Shown here: positions 9,628-19,082 of the stretch, piece after piece | Position numbering within the stretch: the first letter of the stretch is position 1 | Layout of the letters: every line of letters starts with the position of its first letter | Origin: Rhodobacteraceae bacterium EL129 | GTDB taxonomy: Bacteria > Pseudomonadota > Alphaproteobacteria > Rhodobacterales > Rhodobacteraceae | Assembly: GCA_900313005.1 (NCBI GenBank) | Contig: ONZJ01000002.1 | Span: forward strand, 2,558,996-2,622,995 | Direction: 5' to 3' | Length of the DNA stretch: 64,000 nt | Notes under the pieces: model-generated | Told to the model about the DNA's origin: nothing | Database searches by the model: none | Seen by the model: only the letters and a program-made list of their open reading frames with translations | Program-made: the position numbers and the translations under genes

Positions 9628-10782
9628 GTGAAAATCCAATCTACTAAATGGGCGAAGTCCGTCGCCCTATTGGCCCTTGTGGGTGTGATTTCCTCGTGTG
9701 GAACATTGCCGCGTGTAGGTCCGAACAAGAAAGAGATCTACGCCGGATCCGTACAGCAATCTGGTGATGCCTTTGTTGTTTCGGTCAACGACCGTGTCAC
9801 GCGGGCCACTGCTGTGACCCCTGCCCTGGGCTTTAGCGACAAGTTCAAAAACGCTGGGCAGCTGGGATCAGATACGATCCGCGCAGGCGATACTTTGGGC
9901 ATCACCGTTTGGGAAAACGTCGATGATGGCCTGCTGGTCACCGAAGGGGCCAATGCGGCCATTCTGGAAGAAGTTCAGGTCGATGGCTCGGGCTTTATCT
10001 TTATTCCCTATGCTGGCCGGATCAAAGCTGCAGGCAATACGCCGGACGCCATCCGCCGCATCATAACGGCAAAACTCGAAGACCAGACCCCTGATCCACA
10101 AGTTCAGGTGCGCCGCTTGGCCGGGGATGGCTCAACCGTTTCGCTGATCGGGGCCGTGGGTGCACAAGGCGTCTACCCGATTGAACGCCCGACCCGCACA
10201 TTGTCCTCCATGCTGAGCCGTGCCGGCGGCGTGGCGATTGAGCCTGAAACAGCGCAGGTAACCGTCATCCGTGGCGGGCAACGCAGCCAGGTCTGGTTCC
10301 AAGACATCTTCAAGAACCCTGATTTTGATATCGCTCTGCGCGGGGGGGATCGTATTCTAGTGGAACAAGACACCCGCGCCTTCACAGCCCTTGGGGCCAC
10401 AGGGGCACAGGCCCGTGTGACCTTTGAAAGCCAGACCCTGAGCGCGGTTGAAGCGATTGCCCAGGTGGGCGGTCTGTCCACAGCCACAGCGGACCCAACC
10501 GGCGTGTTCATAATGCGAAACGAGCCTGCGGAAATAGCAAACATCGTCATGGGCCGCGATGATCTGGTGGGCGCACAGCGCCTGATCTACGTGCTTGATC
10601 TGACCCAACCCAATGGCATGTTCATGGCGCGTGACTTCTCGGTGCGCGATGACGACACGCTTTACGTCACCGAAGCCCCGTTCTCGCAGTGGAGCAAGGT
10701 GATCTCGGCTCTGACCGGCACTCTGGGTGCCGTGGGCAGTGTCACGTCTGCAGGGGACGCCTTCTCTGATCTGGGTCTGTAA
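9628..10782 (+). CDS. kpsD: Outer-membrane polysaccharide export lipoprotein (KpsD/BexD/Wza family)
   Basis: 384 residues with a GTG start behind GAGGAG. The N-terminal signal ends in a lipobox (VISSC, Cys at about residue 24), so this is an outer-membrane lipoprotein. The poly-export domain lies at about residues 75-160 (GDTLGITVWENVDDG, GFIFIPYAGRIKAAG, TPDPQVQVR), followed by SLBB-type beta-grasp segments (VSLIGAVGAQGVYPIERPTR). It forms the outer-membrane channel for capsule export. The ABC-transporter partners KpsM, KpsT and KpsE are not in this window. Its stop directly abuts the kpsC ATG. Confidence 0.9.
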   Translation: MKIQSTKWAKSVALLALVGVISSCGTLPRVGPNKKEIYAGSVQQSGDAFVVSVNDRVTRATAVTPALGFSDKFKNAGQLGSDTIRAGDTLGITVWENVDDGLLVTEGANAAILEEVQVDGSGFIFIPYAGRIKAAGNTPDAIRRIITAKLEDQTPDPQVQVRRLAGDGSTVSLIGAVGAQGVYPIERPTRTLSSMLSRAGGVAIEPETAQVTVIRGGQRSQVWFQDIFKNPDFDIALRGGDRILVEQDTRAFTALGATGAQARVTFESQTLSAVEAIAQVGGLSTATADPTGVFIMRNEPAEIANIVMGRDDLVGAQRLIYVLDLTQPNGMFMARDFSVRDDDTLYVTEAPFSQWSKVISALTGTLGAVGSVTSAGDAFSDLGL

Positions 10783-12810
10783 ATGACCGCGCGTTCCGCG
10801 CAGCACCACACGCCCGCCGAGTCTGACATGACCCGGCGGGTTTTCTATTTCAACGCCGGTTTTCTGAAACAAGCCCGAGTGCGGCGCATCATGGCGCTTG
10901 CCGGTTATCCTTTACAGCTTGGTAAACCTCAGGCGAATGATCTCATCGCGGTGTGGGGCCATTCTCCCTATGCCGGGCGAGGCGAGGCTGTGGCCAAACA
11001 AACCGGCGCAGGATTAATCCGGGTCGAGGACGCCCTGCTACGCTCGGTACACCCCGGCCGCTCGGGCACCCCCCCTCTGGGATTGGTGATCGACAAAACG
11101 GGGGTGCATTTCGACAGCTCTGGTCCGTCTGATCTTGAAACTCTGCTGGCCACGTATCCATTGGATGACACAGCTCTGCTCGACCGTGCACGTGGCTGCA
11201 TGGCGCGCATCGCCGAAGCGCATCTGAGCAAATACAATGCTTTCGATACAAGGGCCCCCTACCCTGATCCGGGCTATGTTCTGGTGATTGACCAGACACG
11301 CGGGGATGCGTCTGTGACCCACGGCGGCGCCGACAGCAACACCTTTCGCGAGATGCTGTACTACGCTCAGGAAGACAACCCGGGCGCACGTATCCTGATC
11401 AAGACACACCCCGAAACTGTTGCAGGCCATCGCGAGGGGTATTTCACAAACGCTGATGAAACCGACCGGATTTCTCTGTTCTCGGACCCCATCAGCCCCT
11501 GGCATATATTTGAGGGTGCCACGGCCGTTTACACCGTTTCGTCCGGTCTTGGGTTCGAGGCGATCTATGCCGGACACAAACCGCATGTGTTTGGCCAACC
11601 ATTTTATGCTGGATGGGGCCTGACCGAAGACCGCCATCCGCATGCACTGACCCGCCGGGGCCGCACGTTGACGCGTGCACAAATGTTTGCAGCGGCGATG
11701 GTGCTTTATCCGACGTGGTATGATCCCTATCGTGATCAGCTGTGTGACTTGGAAGATGCGATTTCCACGCTTGAGGCGCAGGTCCGCGCGTGGCGTGAAG
11801 ATCACCGGGGGTGGACGGCCTCGGGCATGCGGATGTGGAAGCGCAAACCGTTGCAGCAGTTCTTTGGCGCGCAAGGAGCGGCAATCCGATTTAGCGATGA
11901 CCCGGGCCCCGAGGATGTAAAATCGATGGTCTGGGCAGGCAAGGCCGAGCCGGGCAGCGACGTGGTGCGTGTGGAAGACGGCTTTTTACGCTCACGCGGG
12001 CTGGGCGCTGAGCTGGTACCGCCTTTGTCCTTGGTTTGTGATGATTTGGGGATCTACTACGATCCCACCCGCGAAAGCCGTCTGGAACGTTTGATTGCTC
12101 AGCGCGCAGACCTGCGCCCGGATCAGGCTTTGCGGGCCGAACGATTGGTGACGCGGCTGCGGGATTTGGGGCTATCCAAGTATAACCTGGGTGGCGCACG
12201 GCCAGAATTGCCAAATGGGCATCGTATTCTGGTGCCCGGTCAGGTTGAAGATGATGCCTCGATCCGGCTGGGTGCAGGTGAGATCTGCACCAACCTGGCA
12301 TTGTTGGAATGGGCGCGGGCTGAAAATCCCGATGCTGTGATCCTCTACAAACCCCATCCGGATGTCGAAGCTGACCTGCGCGAAGGTGCAGTCGCGGCGG
12401 ATACCTTGGACGGGTTGGCAGATATGGTCCTGCGCGAGGCTGATCCCATGGCCTTGCTTGAAGAGGTGCAGGAGGTTTGGACTATGACGTCGCTTCTGGG
12501 CTTTGAGGCGCTCTTGCGCGGGATCAAGGTGACCACCACCGGCGCGCCGTTCTATGCCGGCTGGGGCTTGACGCGCGATCTGGGCGAAGTGCCTGCGCGG
12601 CGCAAGGCGCAGGTTTCGCTTGAAGGGTTGGTACATGCAGCCTTGATTGACTATCCAAGGTATTTTGATCCTGTAACGGGCATGGCCTGCCCGGTGGATG
12701 TGGCCGTGGACCGATTGGCCACAGGCAACGTGCCGCATCCAGGGTATGTGAACCGGCTGGCGTCCAAACTACAGGGGGTGTTTGCCTCTTATGCGCGGTT
12801 CTGGCGGTAG
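10783..12810 (+). CDS. kpsC: Capsular polysaccharide biosynthesis protein KpsC (two-domain Kdo transferase)
   Basis: 675 residues made of two homologous halves. Each carries an RVED(A/G)xLRS motif (residues about 80 and 395) and a closing (Q)PFYAGWGLT or APFYAGWGLT block (about 275 and 590). KpsC adds alternating beta-Kdo residues to build the poly-Kdo linker between lipid anchor and capsule chain. The ATG at 10783 follows the kpsD stop without a gap; a second ATG is available about 15 codons in, closer to the start of conservation. It is convergent with ribD. Confidence 0.93.
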   Translation: MTARSAQHHTPAESDMTRRVFYFNAGFLKQARVRRIMALAGYPLQLGKPQANDLIAVWGHSPYAGRGEAVAKQTGAGLIRVEDALLRSVHPGRSGTPPLGLVIDKTGVHFDSSGPSDLETLLATYPLDDTALLDRARGCMARIAEAHLSKYNAFDTRAPYPDPGYVLVIDQTRGDASVTHGGADSNTFREMLYYAQEDNPGARILIKTHPETVAGHREGYFTNADETDRISLFSDPISPWHIFEGATAVYTVSSGLGFEAIYAGHKPHVFGQPFYAGWGLTEDRHPHALTRRGRTLTRAQMFAAAMVLYPTWYDPYRDQLCDLEDAISTLEAQVRAWREDHRGWTASGMRMWKRKPLQQFFGAQGAAIRFSDDPGPEDVKSMVWAGKAEPGSDVVRVEDGFLRSRGLGAELVPPLSLVCDDLGIYYDPTRESRLERLIAQRADLRPDQALRAERLVTRLRDLGLSKYNLGGARPELPNGHRILVPGQVEDDASIRLGAGEICTNLALLEWARAENPDAVILYKPHPDVEADLREGAVAADTLDGLADMVLREADPMALLEEVQEVWTMTSLLGFEALLRGIKVTTTGAPFYAGWGLTRDLGEVPARRKAQVSLEGLVHAALIDYPRYFDPVTGMACPVDVAVDRLATGNVPHPGYVNRLASKLQGVFASYARFWR

Positions 12811-12852
12811 ATAAACACCCGTTCACCGGCTGCACTATGTTTCGGTAGTCAG

Positions 12853-13944
12853 TTACCGCACCCAACGGTGCATCACATCGCCGCCAACGGCGCGGGTTTC
12901 GGCAAGTTGGAAACGCTCGACCTCGTCCAGTCGCGTCAGGCCCATCGCCGCCAAAGACGGTATCCCGTCTGAACCCAGTCCCAAACCGGCGGTGAACCCC
13001 ACCAGTTCGTCCACCAGGCCTGTTTTTAGCAAAGACGCCGCCAAAGCACCGCCGCCTTCGCAGAAAACACGTGTCAAACCTTGATCCGCCAAGGCGTGCA
13101 ATACCGCGCGCATGTCGAGGTGTTGCCCTTCCAAACCACAGCCCAGCAGCTTTGCCCCAATGCCATCCCACGCCTTTTTCAGGGCGCGGTCAGCGTCCGG
13201 GCCATGGCAGAGCCAGACCGGCACGTCCTTCGCCGTGCGGGCGAGTACGGACATCATCGGCACATCTAAGCGGCGCGAAACCACGACACGAACGGGTTGG
13301 CGAATACTGCCCATATCCCGCACTGTCAGTGACGGATCATCAGCACGCGCCGTCCCTGCGCCCACCATCACGGCATCATGGCGTGCCCGCAGTCCATGCA
13401 CCATACGACGGGCCTCAGGACCGGTGATCCAATGGCTATGTCCGGTGGCCGTGGCGATACGCCCGTCAAAGGATGTGGCCAGTTTCAGCGTCACAAACGG
13501 CCGGCCCTGTTCCGTTTTCAGAAAAAACCCAGCGTGATCCCGGGCGGCCTCTTCAGCCATCAACCCGGTGCGCACCTCAACGCCAGCCGCGCGCAGCATG
13601 TCGAACCCTTTGCCCGAAACGCGTGGATCACTGTCCGCCAAAGGGGCCACAACGCAGGCCAGCTTCGCAGCGATCAACGCCTCGGCGCAAGGAGGGGTCT
13701 CGCCGTGATGGGCACAAGGCTCCAGCGTGACATAAGCGGTGGCCCCCGCCGCCTCCGCTCCGGCTTGCGCCAGGGCGTTGACTTCCGCGTGGGGCCTGCC
13801 CCCAGACGCAGTTACGCCGCGGCCCACGATCCGTCTATCCTTGACGATCACGCAGCCCACGGCGGGGTTTGGCCAGGTTTGCCCATGTCCGCGCCGACCC
13901 AAACTGAGGGCCAGCGCCATGAAGCGCTGGTCGTCTGTGCTCAT
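12853..13944 (-). CDS. ribD: Bifunctional riboflavin biosynthesis deaminase/reductase RibD
   Basis: 363 residues. The N-terminal cytidine-deaminase-like domain (1-145) carries the zinc ligands in [11 protein letters not shown] and [16 protein letters not shown]. The C-terminal reductase domain (150-363) includes [14 protein letters not shown] and a glycine-rich [12 protein letters not shown]. It deaminates and then reduces the pyrimidine intermediate in riboflavin synthesis. Its ATG overlaps the end of nrdR by 4 bases, so the two are translationally coupled. ribE, usually the next gene, is separated from it by the capsule cassette. Confidence 0.96.
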   Translation of the reverse strand: MSTDDQRFMALALSLGRRGHGQTWPNPAVGCVIVKDRRIVGRGVTASGGRPHAEVNALAQAGAEAAGATAYVTLEPCAHHGETPPCAEALIAAKLACVVAPLADSDPRVSGKGFDMLRAAGVEVRTGLMAEEAARDHAGFFLKTEQGRPFVTLKLATSFDGRIATATGHSHWITGPEARRMVHGLRARHDAVMVGAGTARADDPSLTVRDMGSIRQPVRVVVSRRLDVPMMSVLARTAKDVPVWLCHGPDADRALKKAWDGIGAKLLGCGLEGQHLDMRAVLHALADQGLTRVFCEGGGALAASLLKTGLVDELVGFTAGLGLGSDGIPSLAAMGLTRLDEVERFQLAETRAVGGDVMHRWVR

Positions 13945-14420
13945 TCGTCCTCGGGGTCGTCGAGGACAGCGTCTGGGCGCAACTCGCTGACGAACTTGTC
14001 AAAGTCATCGGCGGCCTGGAAGTTCTTGTAGACGCTGGCAAACCGCACGTAAGCCACGGTATCGATCCGCGCCAGGCTTTCCATGACGATCTCGCCCACA
14101 ACTTTGGAGTTGATGTCGGTCTCGCCCAGGCTTTCCAAGCGGCGTACAATGCCCGAGATCATCTGTTCCACGCGCTCGGGATCCACTGGGCGCTTTTGCA
14201 ACGCAATCCGGATCGAGCGTTCCAGCTTGTCGCGATCAAAGTCTTCGCGGCGGCCGTTGGATTTCACGACCACCAGATCACGCAGTTGCACGCGCTCATA
14301 GGTGGTAAAACGCCCGCCACAGGCCGGGCAAAACCGTCTGCGCCGGATGGATACGTGATCCTCGGCCGGACGGCTGTCTTTTACTTGAGTGTCAATATTT
14401 CCGCAAAACGGGCAGCGCAT
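13941..14420 (-). CDS. nrdR: Transcriptional repressor NrdR
   Basis: 159 residues with the four-cysteine zinc ribbon at the N-terminus ([17 protein letters not shown] ... [18 protein letters not shown]) and an ATP-cone domain at about 49-139 ([40 protein letters not shown]). NrdR senses ATP/dATP and represses ribonucleotide reductase genes. Length and motifs are typical. It leads the nrdR-ribD transcript, with a 4-base overlap into ribD. The acidic tail (DPEDE) is common in alphaproteobacterial forms. Confidence 0.97.
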   Translation of the reverse strand: MRCPFCGNIDTQVKDSRPAEDHVSIRRRRFCPACGGRFTTYERVQLRDLVVVKSNGRREDFDRDKLERSIRIALQKRPVDPERVEQMISGIVRRLESLGETDINSKVVGEIVMESLARIDTVAYVRFASVYKNFQAADDFDKFVSELRPDAVLDDPEDE

Positions 14421-14472
14421 CGGCCATCCCCTTTTCTGTCTCTGCCTCTTTGGTCATGGGTCTGATGCCCAG

Positions 14473-14481
14473 TTATCCACA
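14473..14481 (+). promoter_or_regulatory. DnaA-box-like nonamer upstream of nrdR
   Basis: A perfect TTATCCACA lies about 50 bp upstream of the nrdR start, in the 181-bp gap between nrdR and the M20 hydrolase gene. DnaA can regulate nucleotide-metabolism genes, but a single nonamer may be chance. No second box was seen nearby. Confidence 0.3.
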
Positions 14482-14601
14482 GGCACTATAGGCCAGCCGC
14501 AAGGTTTTGGGTAGAGGGGAAATGCACCCCCAACATACAGTCTAGAGGGAATTGAGGCTTTTTGGTCCCCGTCTCGGGCGAAGACCCGCCGGGACTTGCC
14601 A

Positions 14602-16140
14602 TTATCCGGGCAGATGCCAGCCCCGACCACGCGGGGTTTCCACATATTCGGGCCAGGCGAAATCCAGTGGCGGCGCGTAATCGCAAAGCGGCGGGATTTG
14701 CCCCTCTTGCGCGCTGCGCTGTTTGAATTCCGCCCAGGCGGCCGCACGCGCATCGGCATCGGTGAGAACCCGCAGGGTGGACCGCGCCAACACCTTGGCC
14801 GCTGTCTGAACCATCGGATCAATCGTCGCAGGGATGCCGCCCAGCGCGTTCATCGCCCATGCAGGATAAGGCCCACCCTGCAAGGCAGGCCGCGCGATGT
14901 AAAAACGCGCCAAAGGGGCGTGCCACGACATATCTGTATAGTCATCCGAAGTGGAATTGCGCTGTTCAGGCGGTAACGACTGACGCAAGACCGCTTCGGC
15001 CTCTTGGGGGGCAATCAGTTGCGTGCATTCGGGGATCAGCGGGGCATTGCTCGCGTCTTTGCCGCACGCACGTTGCACTTCTCGGGCCACGTCCAACGCG
15101 GCGTCGTCCCAAACCGGAGCGCCCACCTCTTGCAGTTCAGACCAAACCAGATCGGCCATGGTATGATTAATCAGCCCGGGGCGTGACTTGCTGACCCAGT
15201 GCTTTTCCACCCTGCAACCGTGCATCTGGGCGATATGATCCGCTGTGCGATCAAGGGCGGTACTGACTTGCTCGGCCAGTGCCAGATCGGGCACGCGGAT
15301 CATGTATTGCAGGTCGGCTTGCAGGGCCGGAAGGTTATCGGCAGTGGCCTGACCTGCGCCGAGGATGGCCTCGGAGACCGACCAGCCCCCGCGGTGTGGC
15401 AGGATGCTGTCGCGCAGGGTGCGGCCCGCCTGATACATAGCCACCATCGCCTCGTTCGCGCCCGGTGCGCGGATGTCGGAGTGGCTTTGTGGGATCGGTG
15501 CACCATCCTGTGCACCCCAAGTTTCGGGCGTGTCACAAATGAAACGATAGATCATCGAGTAAGCCGCCCCACACTGCGTATCCCAGCGCACGGTATTGCA
15601 TAGGGGCAGCATGTAGAACGGGTGGAACGACAGCATGGCCGCCAATCCGTCATAGTATCCGGCAGCGGCGTGGATGGGTTTGGAGCCACGCACCTTTTCG
15701 GCAGGCTCGCCGGTGAAGCGCAAGCCACCTTTGATATCGTGCTGCTCCATTGCCGACTTGGTTGCCAGAAGGCCGCCCAATGCGCCGATGCCAAGACCAG
15801 AATGCGGATCGGTATGCCCGGCGGCCAGATAGCCCAACCCGTCACGTGGGCCACGCGCGGGGGCCGCAGCCTGACAGTTCGCCGGAACCGCGTCGTATTC
15901 AGCGTACATGCCCACCACAGGCCCGTCGCCGTTGTGCCACTCGGCGCAAAAGGCGGTGGGCATCCCGGCCGAGCCTTTCTCGACCGTGAAGCCTTCGGAG
16001 CGCAGGCGTTCAACGTACCATTCCGCCGAACGGTATTCGCGCCATGCGGGTTCGGCATAGTCGAAAATGGTGGCGGTCCAATCCGATAGGTCCTGTTTGT
16101 GGGTCTCAATCCATGTGTCGCTGGTGATGGGGGCACTCAT
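14602..16140 (-). CDS. M20-family amidohydrolase, AbgB-like
   Basis: A 512-residue metal-dependent amidohydrolase of the M20D/AbgB type. Visible features: an EPAWREYRSAEWYVERL segment near the N-terminus, the metal-site region GMYAEYDAVP (about 85) and a GHTDPHSGLGIGAL block (about 112), a dimerisation domain in the middle, and the C-terminal STSDDYTDMSWHAP block. AbgB cleaves p-aminobenzoyl-glutamate; the substrate here is unknown. An upstream TTG would overlap yjbQ, but the ATG at 16140 with AAAGG nine bases ahead is preferred. It lies five bases after yjbQ and is surely co-transcribed with it. Confidence 0.82.
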   Translation of the reverse strand: MSAPITSDTWIETHKQDLSDWTATIFDYAEPAWREYRSAEWYVERLRSEGFTVEKGSAGMPTAFCAEWHNGDGPVVGMYAEYDAVPANCQAAAPARGPRDGLGYLAAGHTDPHSGLGIGALGGLLATKSAMEQHDIKGGLRFTGEPAEKVRGSKPIHAAAGYYDGLAAMLSFHPFYMLPLCNTVRWDTQCGAAYSMIYRFICDTPETWGAQDGAPIPQSHSDIRAPGANEAMVAMYQAGRTLRDSILPHRGGWSVSEAILGAGQATADNLPALQADLQYMIRVPDLALAEQVSTALDRTADHIAQMHGCRVEKHWVSKSRPGLINHTMADLVWSELQEVGAPVWDDAALDVAREVQRACGKDASNAPLIPECTQLIAPQEAEAVLRQSLPPEQRNSTSDDYTDMSWHAPLARFYIARPALQGGPYPAWAMNALGGIPATIDPMVQTAAKVLARSTLRVLTDADARAAAWAEFKQRSAQEGQIPPLCDYAPPLDFAWPEYVETPRGRGWHLPG

Positions 16141-16145
16141 CGTAG

Positions 16146-16568
16146 TCAACCTTTGCTCAGATGGGCTGCGATATGGCGCTGGTGGTGCGCGTCGCGGTGT
16201 TCAAACAGATAAATCCCCTGCCATGTGCCCAAGAGCATTTGGCCCTCGGCCACTGGGATGGACAGGCTCACCGGCATCATCGCGGATTTGATATGGGCGG
16301 GCATGTCGTCGGGGCCTTCATAGGTGTGGCGCAAGTAGGACATGGATGGGTCCGTGCTGGGCGGTACCAGCCTCTGAAAATAGGCGTGCAGATCGGCTTG
16401 CACCTCAGGGTCCGCGTTTTCCTGAATAAGCAGGCTGGCCGAGGTATGACGCACAAAAAGCGTGAGTAGCCCGTTTGTTACCGCTTGGTCTCGCATCCAG
16501 CGCGATACCTCGCCCGTAAACTCATACAGGCCCTGACCCTGGGTCGAGATCACAAATTCAGTTTGCAT
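16146..16568 (-). CDS. YjbQ family protein (UPF0047), thiamine phosphate synthase-like
   Basis: 140 residues starting MQTEFVISTQGQGLYEFT. It matches the compact YjbQ/UPF0047 fold, with LLTLFVRHTSASLLIQENAD, SYLRHTYEGPDDMPAHIKS and the closing LLGTWQGIYLFEHRD. Some members have weak thiamine-phosphate synthase activity; the real role is unsettled. The frame extends upstream to 16706, but the family start is here. It is followed immediately by the M20 hydrolase gene. Confidence 0.88.
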   Translation of the reverse strand: MQTEFVISTQGQGLYEFTGEVSRWMRDQAVTNGLLTLFVRHTSASLLIQENADPEVQADLHAYFQRLVPPSTDPSMSYLRHTYEGPDDMPAHIKSAMMPVSLSIPVAEGQMLLGTWQGIYLFEHRDAHHQRHIAAHLSKG

Positions 16569-16599
16569 GTGTTCGGCGTAACGGCCCAGTGCCAGCAGG

Positions 16600-17103
16600 T
16601 CAACATGGGCCCCAAGAGAAGCTTTCGCGGGTGTAACATTGTCCTGCGCGTTCCTTGGCCTCGTAGAGCGGATAAAGATCACCTTGAGTGACAGAACCGG
16701 CATCACATTCCAGCTGTGCTAGGGTTTGATCGCCGTTAAAAACAGTCACTCCGCCCCGGCGGCTGAGGCTATCTGCGGCAATACGGTCGGTGGCGGCATA
16801 AACTTGATAAGTGATGTCACCTGCCCAAAACTCGATCTCTTCATAGATTGAGCTGCCGACACCGGCCCAAGGGGTCATGTGAACGTCCTGCACTTTCTGC
16901 GCGAGGATAAGTTCGGCAGCACCCTAGACCGCGCCGTAGTGGTAGTAAGCGACGCCGCCTTGCAAGCAGATATCAAGAGATTTGGTCCCGCCTTTCATGG
17001 TACAATGAAGCAGCGGCTGCCCTGCTCCGAAGCACCCCTCTTGCGCAGAGGCTGCAACGGGGCTGATGCACAGAAGTGCGACGCATAATATACGGCGTGT
17101 CAT
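16600..17103 (-). pseudogene. Exported small protein gene interrupted by an in-frame TAG
   Basis: The frame starts at an ATG with AAAGGA eight bases upstream and a signal peptide (MTRRILCVALLCISPVAASA). It runs 59 codons to a TAG at 16926-16924. The same frame then continues open for about 108 codons to a TGA. The protein character is continuous across the stop: CLQGGVAYYHYGAV before it, then GAAELILAQ and HMTPWAGVGSS after it. The downstream part has balanced composition and paired cysteines like a folded periplasmic protein. I think this is one gene with a nonsense mutation; recent decay, read-through or a base-call error are all possible. The family is not named with confidence. Confidence 0.7.
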
Positions 17104-17232
17104 TGGAAAATCCTTTATCACAAATCTGTCGTGCTTTTCGCCTAGCATAGGGTTTCATTTGCGGCTTGTTCAACCGGACGCCCTGAGGCAGACAAGGGTG
17201 GCATTCTTGAGAATAGCGAATAAAGGCCAGCC

Positions 17233-18144
17233 ATGTTCTGGATCATCCTCACCGGTTTGTTGCCCAGCTTCCTTTTGGTGCTGCTGGGGGGGCTTTTGCG
17301 CCACCGGCTGTCCGAGAACGCCTGGCAGGGTCTGGACAGGCTGAACTTTGAGATCCTGTTTCCAGCCCTGTTGTTTACGACTGCTGCGTCGCGCCCGATT
17401 GATCCGTCCAATTTGTTTGTCGTGGGGCCTTTGGTTTGGGCGGTGTCGCTCTTGGGTTTGGCATTGGGTTGGTTTGCCCGTCCGTATGGGCCAACACGTT
17501 TTCTGGACTTCGCCGGTTGCTGGCAAACCGCCTGGCGGTTCAACACCGCTCTGGGATTTGTGGTGGTGGGCGCCCTGCCCTCGGCCGATCTTGGGCTTTA
17601 TGCCATTGCCATTGGTCTTGGCATACCGATGGTCAATATCTTTGCCGTGCTGGCCTTGTCCCGAGGGACGGGGTTTGGCGTGAGCATGGCGCTGCATAAA
17701 GTTGCCCTTAACCCGTTTTTATTGGCAAGCCTTGCGGGGGTTGTCGTCGGGGTGACACAGATCCACATTCCGGCCCCTGTATTGGCCCCCGTGAACATGT
17801 TGGCGCAGGCGGCCATTCCGGTGGCGCTGATATCTATCGGGGCCACGTTGAGCTGGCGGGCGTTGGGACGGCTCGACCGGTTCTCAGGCATACTGGTTAT
17901 GACCAAGCTGATCGCCCTGCCAATGGCGGTGACGGGCTGCGCGTTGATCCTGGGAGGAGCGCATCCCGTTGTGCCAGTGCTGATCATCTTCGCCGCCCTG
18001 CCCACAGCCTCGGCCGCGCATGTATTGGCGGCGGGCTTCGGTGCGGACCGGGTGTTACCTGCTACATTGATTGCCCAAACCACCTTGCTGAGTGCGCTCA
18101 CCTTACCGGTGTGGATGATCGTCGCCGAAGCGATCGGGCGTTAA
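17233..18144 (+). CDS. AEC-family (auxin efflux carrier-like) permease
   Basis: 303 residues, almost entirely hydrophobic, with about ten membrane segments and the N-terminal block FWIILTGLLPSFLLVLLGGL and RLNFEILFPALLF typical of the AEC/malate permease family. The C-terminal half carries PVALISIGATLSW and FAALPTASAAHVLA, the usual family signatures. Substrates of these secondary transporters are small organic acids or similar compounds; the one here is unknown. Its stop overlaps the end of the convergent transposase gene by four bases. Confidence 0.87.
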   Translation: MFWIILTGLLPSFLLVLLGGLLRHRLSENAWQGLDRLNFEILFPALLFTTAASRPIDPSNLFVVGPLVWAVSLLGLALGWFARPYGPTRFLDFAGCWQTAWRFNTALGFVVVGALPSADLGLYAIAIGLGIPMVNIFAVLALSRGTGFGVSMALHKVALNPFLLASLAGVVVGVTQIHIPAPVLAPVNMLAQAAIPVALISIGATLSWRALGRLDRFSGILVMTKLIALPMAVTGCALILGGAHPVVPVLIIFAALPTASAAHVLAAGFGADRVLPATLIAQTTLLSALTLPVWMIVAEAIGR

Positions 18145-18671
18145 TGTGCGATCGCCTGTTCGGAGGGCATCATATTCATCCCAGCATCGGCCTTTACAGC
18201 GCAGTCATCGGCAATCTGTTCAACGCGGTCGCGGTGCCATGACGAAAAAAGCCACTGGCCTGGGTGCTTGACCAGCCTGTGTTTCACCGGGTTCATCCAG
18301 CAATAGCGCACCAGATGTTGATGTTCATGTGGGCATACGATGGGGTGATCCCAATACTGCGGATGCCAGACAGCTTTGGCCTGTCGCGGATCCTGTTTCA
18401 GCGATTTCACAAACCGCGCCATGATCTTGGCCCAGCGCTGCCCATGATCCGTATCCCCCGGGGGCAGCTTCCAGACACAATGCAGATGGTCGGGCAAGGT
18501 GACCCAGGCGTCGATGTCAAAGGGATGCTCTGCGCGGGTCCGCCGAACAGCGGCGCGGAGCAGATCCACGCGTTGCGTCAACAGATCAGATGACGGTTCG
18601 GCCAGACGCAGGGTGAAAAACATGGCCGCGCCCAGGCGGTGTGGAGGGATGGGATAAGTCATACCCATCAC
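18141..18671 (-). CDS. REP-associated tyrosine transposase (IS200-like, RAYT)
   Basis: About 173-176 residues of the Y1-type HUH transposase fold. Visible are the histidine motif in VTLPDHLHCVWKLPPGD (about 57-73), WHPQYWDHPI, and the probable catalytic Tyr in HLVRYCWMNPVKHRLV. Such proteins are domesticated single-copy relatives of IS200/IS605 transposases that act on REP palindromes. The start is uncertain: GTG at 18671, ATG at 18668 or ATG at 18662. No flanking insertion-sequence ends were found. Confidence 0.85.
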   Translation of the reverse strand: MMGMTYPIPPHRLGAAMFFTLRLAEPSSDLLTQRVDLLRAAVRRTRAEHPFDIDAWVTLPDHLHCVWKLPPGDTDHGQRWAKIMARFVKSLKQDPRQAKAVWHPQYWDHPIVCPHEHQHLVRYCWMNPVKHRLVKHPGQWLFSSWHRDRVEQIADDCAVKADAGMNMMPSEQAIAH

Positions 18672-18725
18672 TGTGCGTCGGCATGGTTAAGAAAGGGTTG
18701 AAAGCATACCGACATAGTTCCGCAT

Positions 18726-19061
18726 CTAAATCACTTCGGCCAGCACCCCCCGAACCATCCAGGCAATTCCCTCGCGTGCTGACGGGGTTAAAGCGATGCC
18801 ATAGGCCACCACGTTGACGATGAACCAGAGCTGCAGATAGGCAGAAAACGGTTGTTTGACCGTTTTATGGCGAAACAGGCGTTGGGCGAGCTTGCCGCCC
18901 AGCGCGCCACCAATAAAAGCCCAGAACAGCAATTGAAATTCCGGAATGCGTCGCCAGCCTTTGCGGGCGCAAAGCTTGTCCCACGCCATCTGCACAAAGC
19001 AAATTGCCGACGTGCAGGTGAACACGCCGACAATCAATTGGTTCGCAGTTACATCAGGCAC
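18726..19061 (-). CDS. DUF1294 family small membrane protein
   Basis: 111 residues with about three hydrophobic segments. It holds the DUF1294 signature: KGWRRIPEFQLL, then a glycine-rich GGALGGKLAQRLFRHKTVKQPF. Function is unknown for the family; the signature Arg/His motif suggests a cytoplasmic loop with a conserved role. It ends in TAG and lies 21 bp downstream of rpoD on the same strand, possibly in its read-through transcript. Confidence 0.83.
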   Translation of the reverse strand: MPDVTANQLIVGVFTCTSAICFVQMAWDKLCARKGWRRIPEFQLLFWAFIGGALGGKLAQRLFRHKTVKQPFSAYLQLWFIVNVVAYGIALTPSAREGIAWMVRGVLAEVI

Positions 19062-19082
19062 GCGGGGCCTGCGAACTGGACG

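Noticed and set aside
12803..12810. GGCGGTAG, the core of the RfaH-type ops element
   Set aside because: It lies at the kpsC stop codon rather than upstream of the capsule genes, and the base after the spacer does not match the element.
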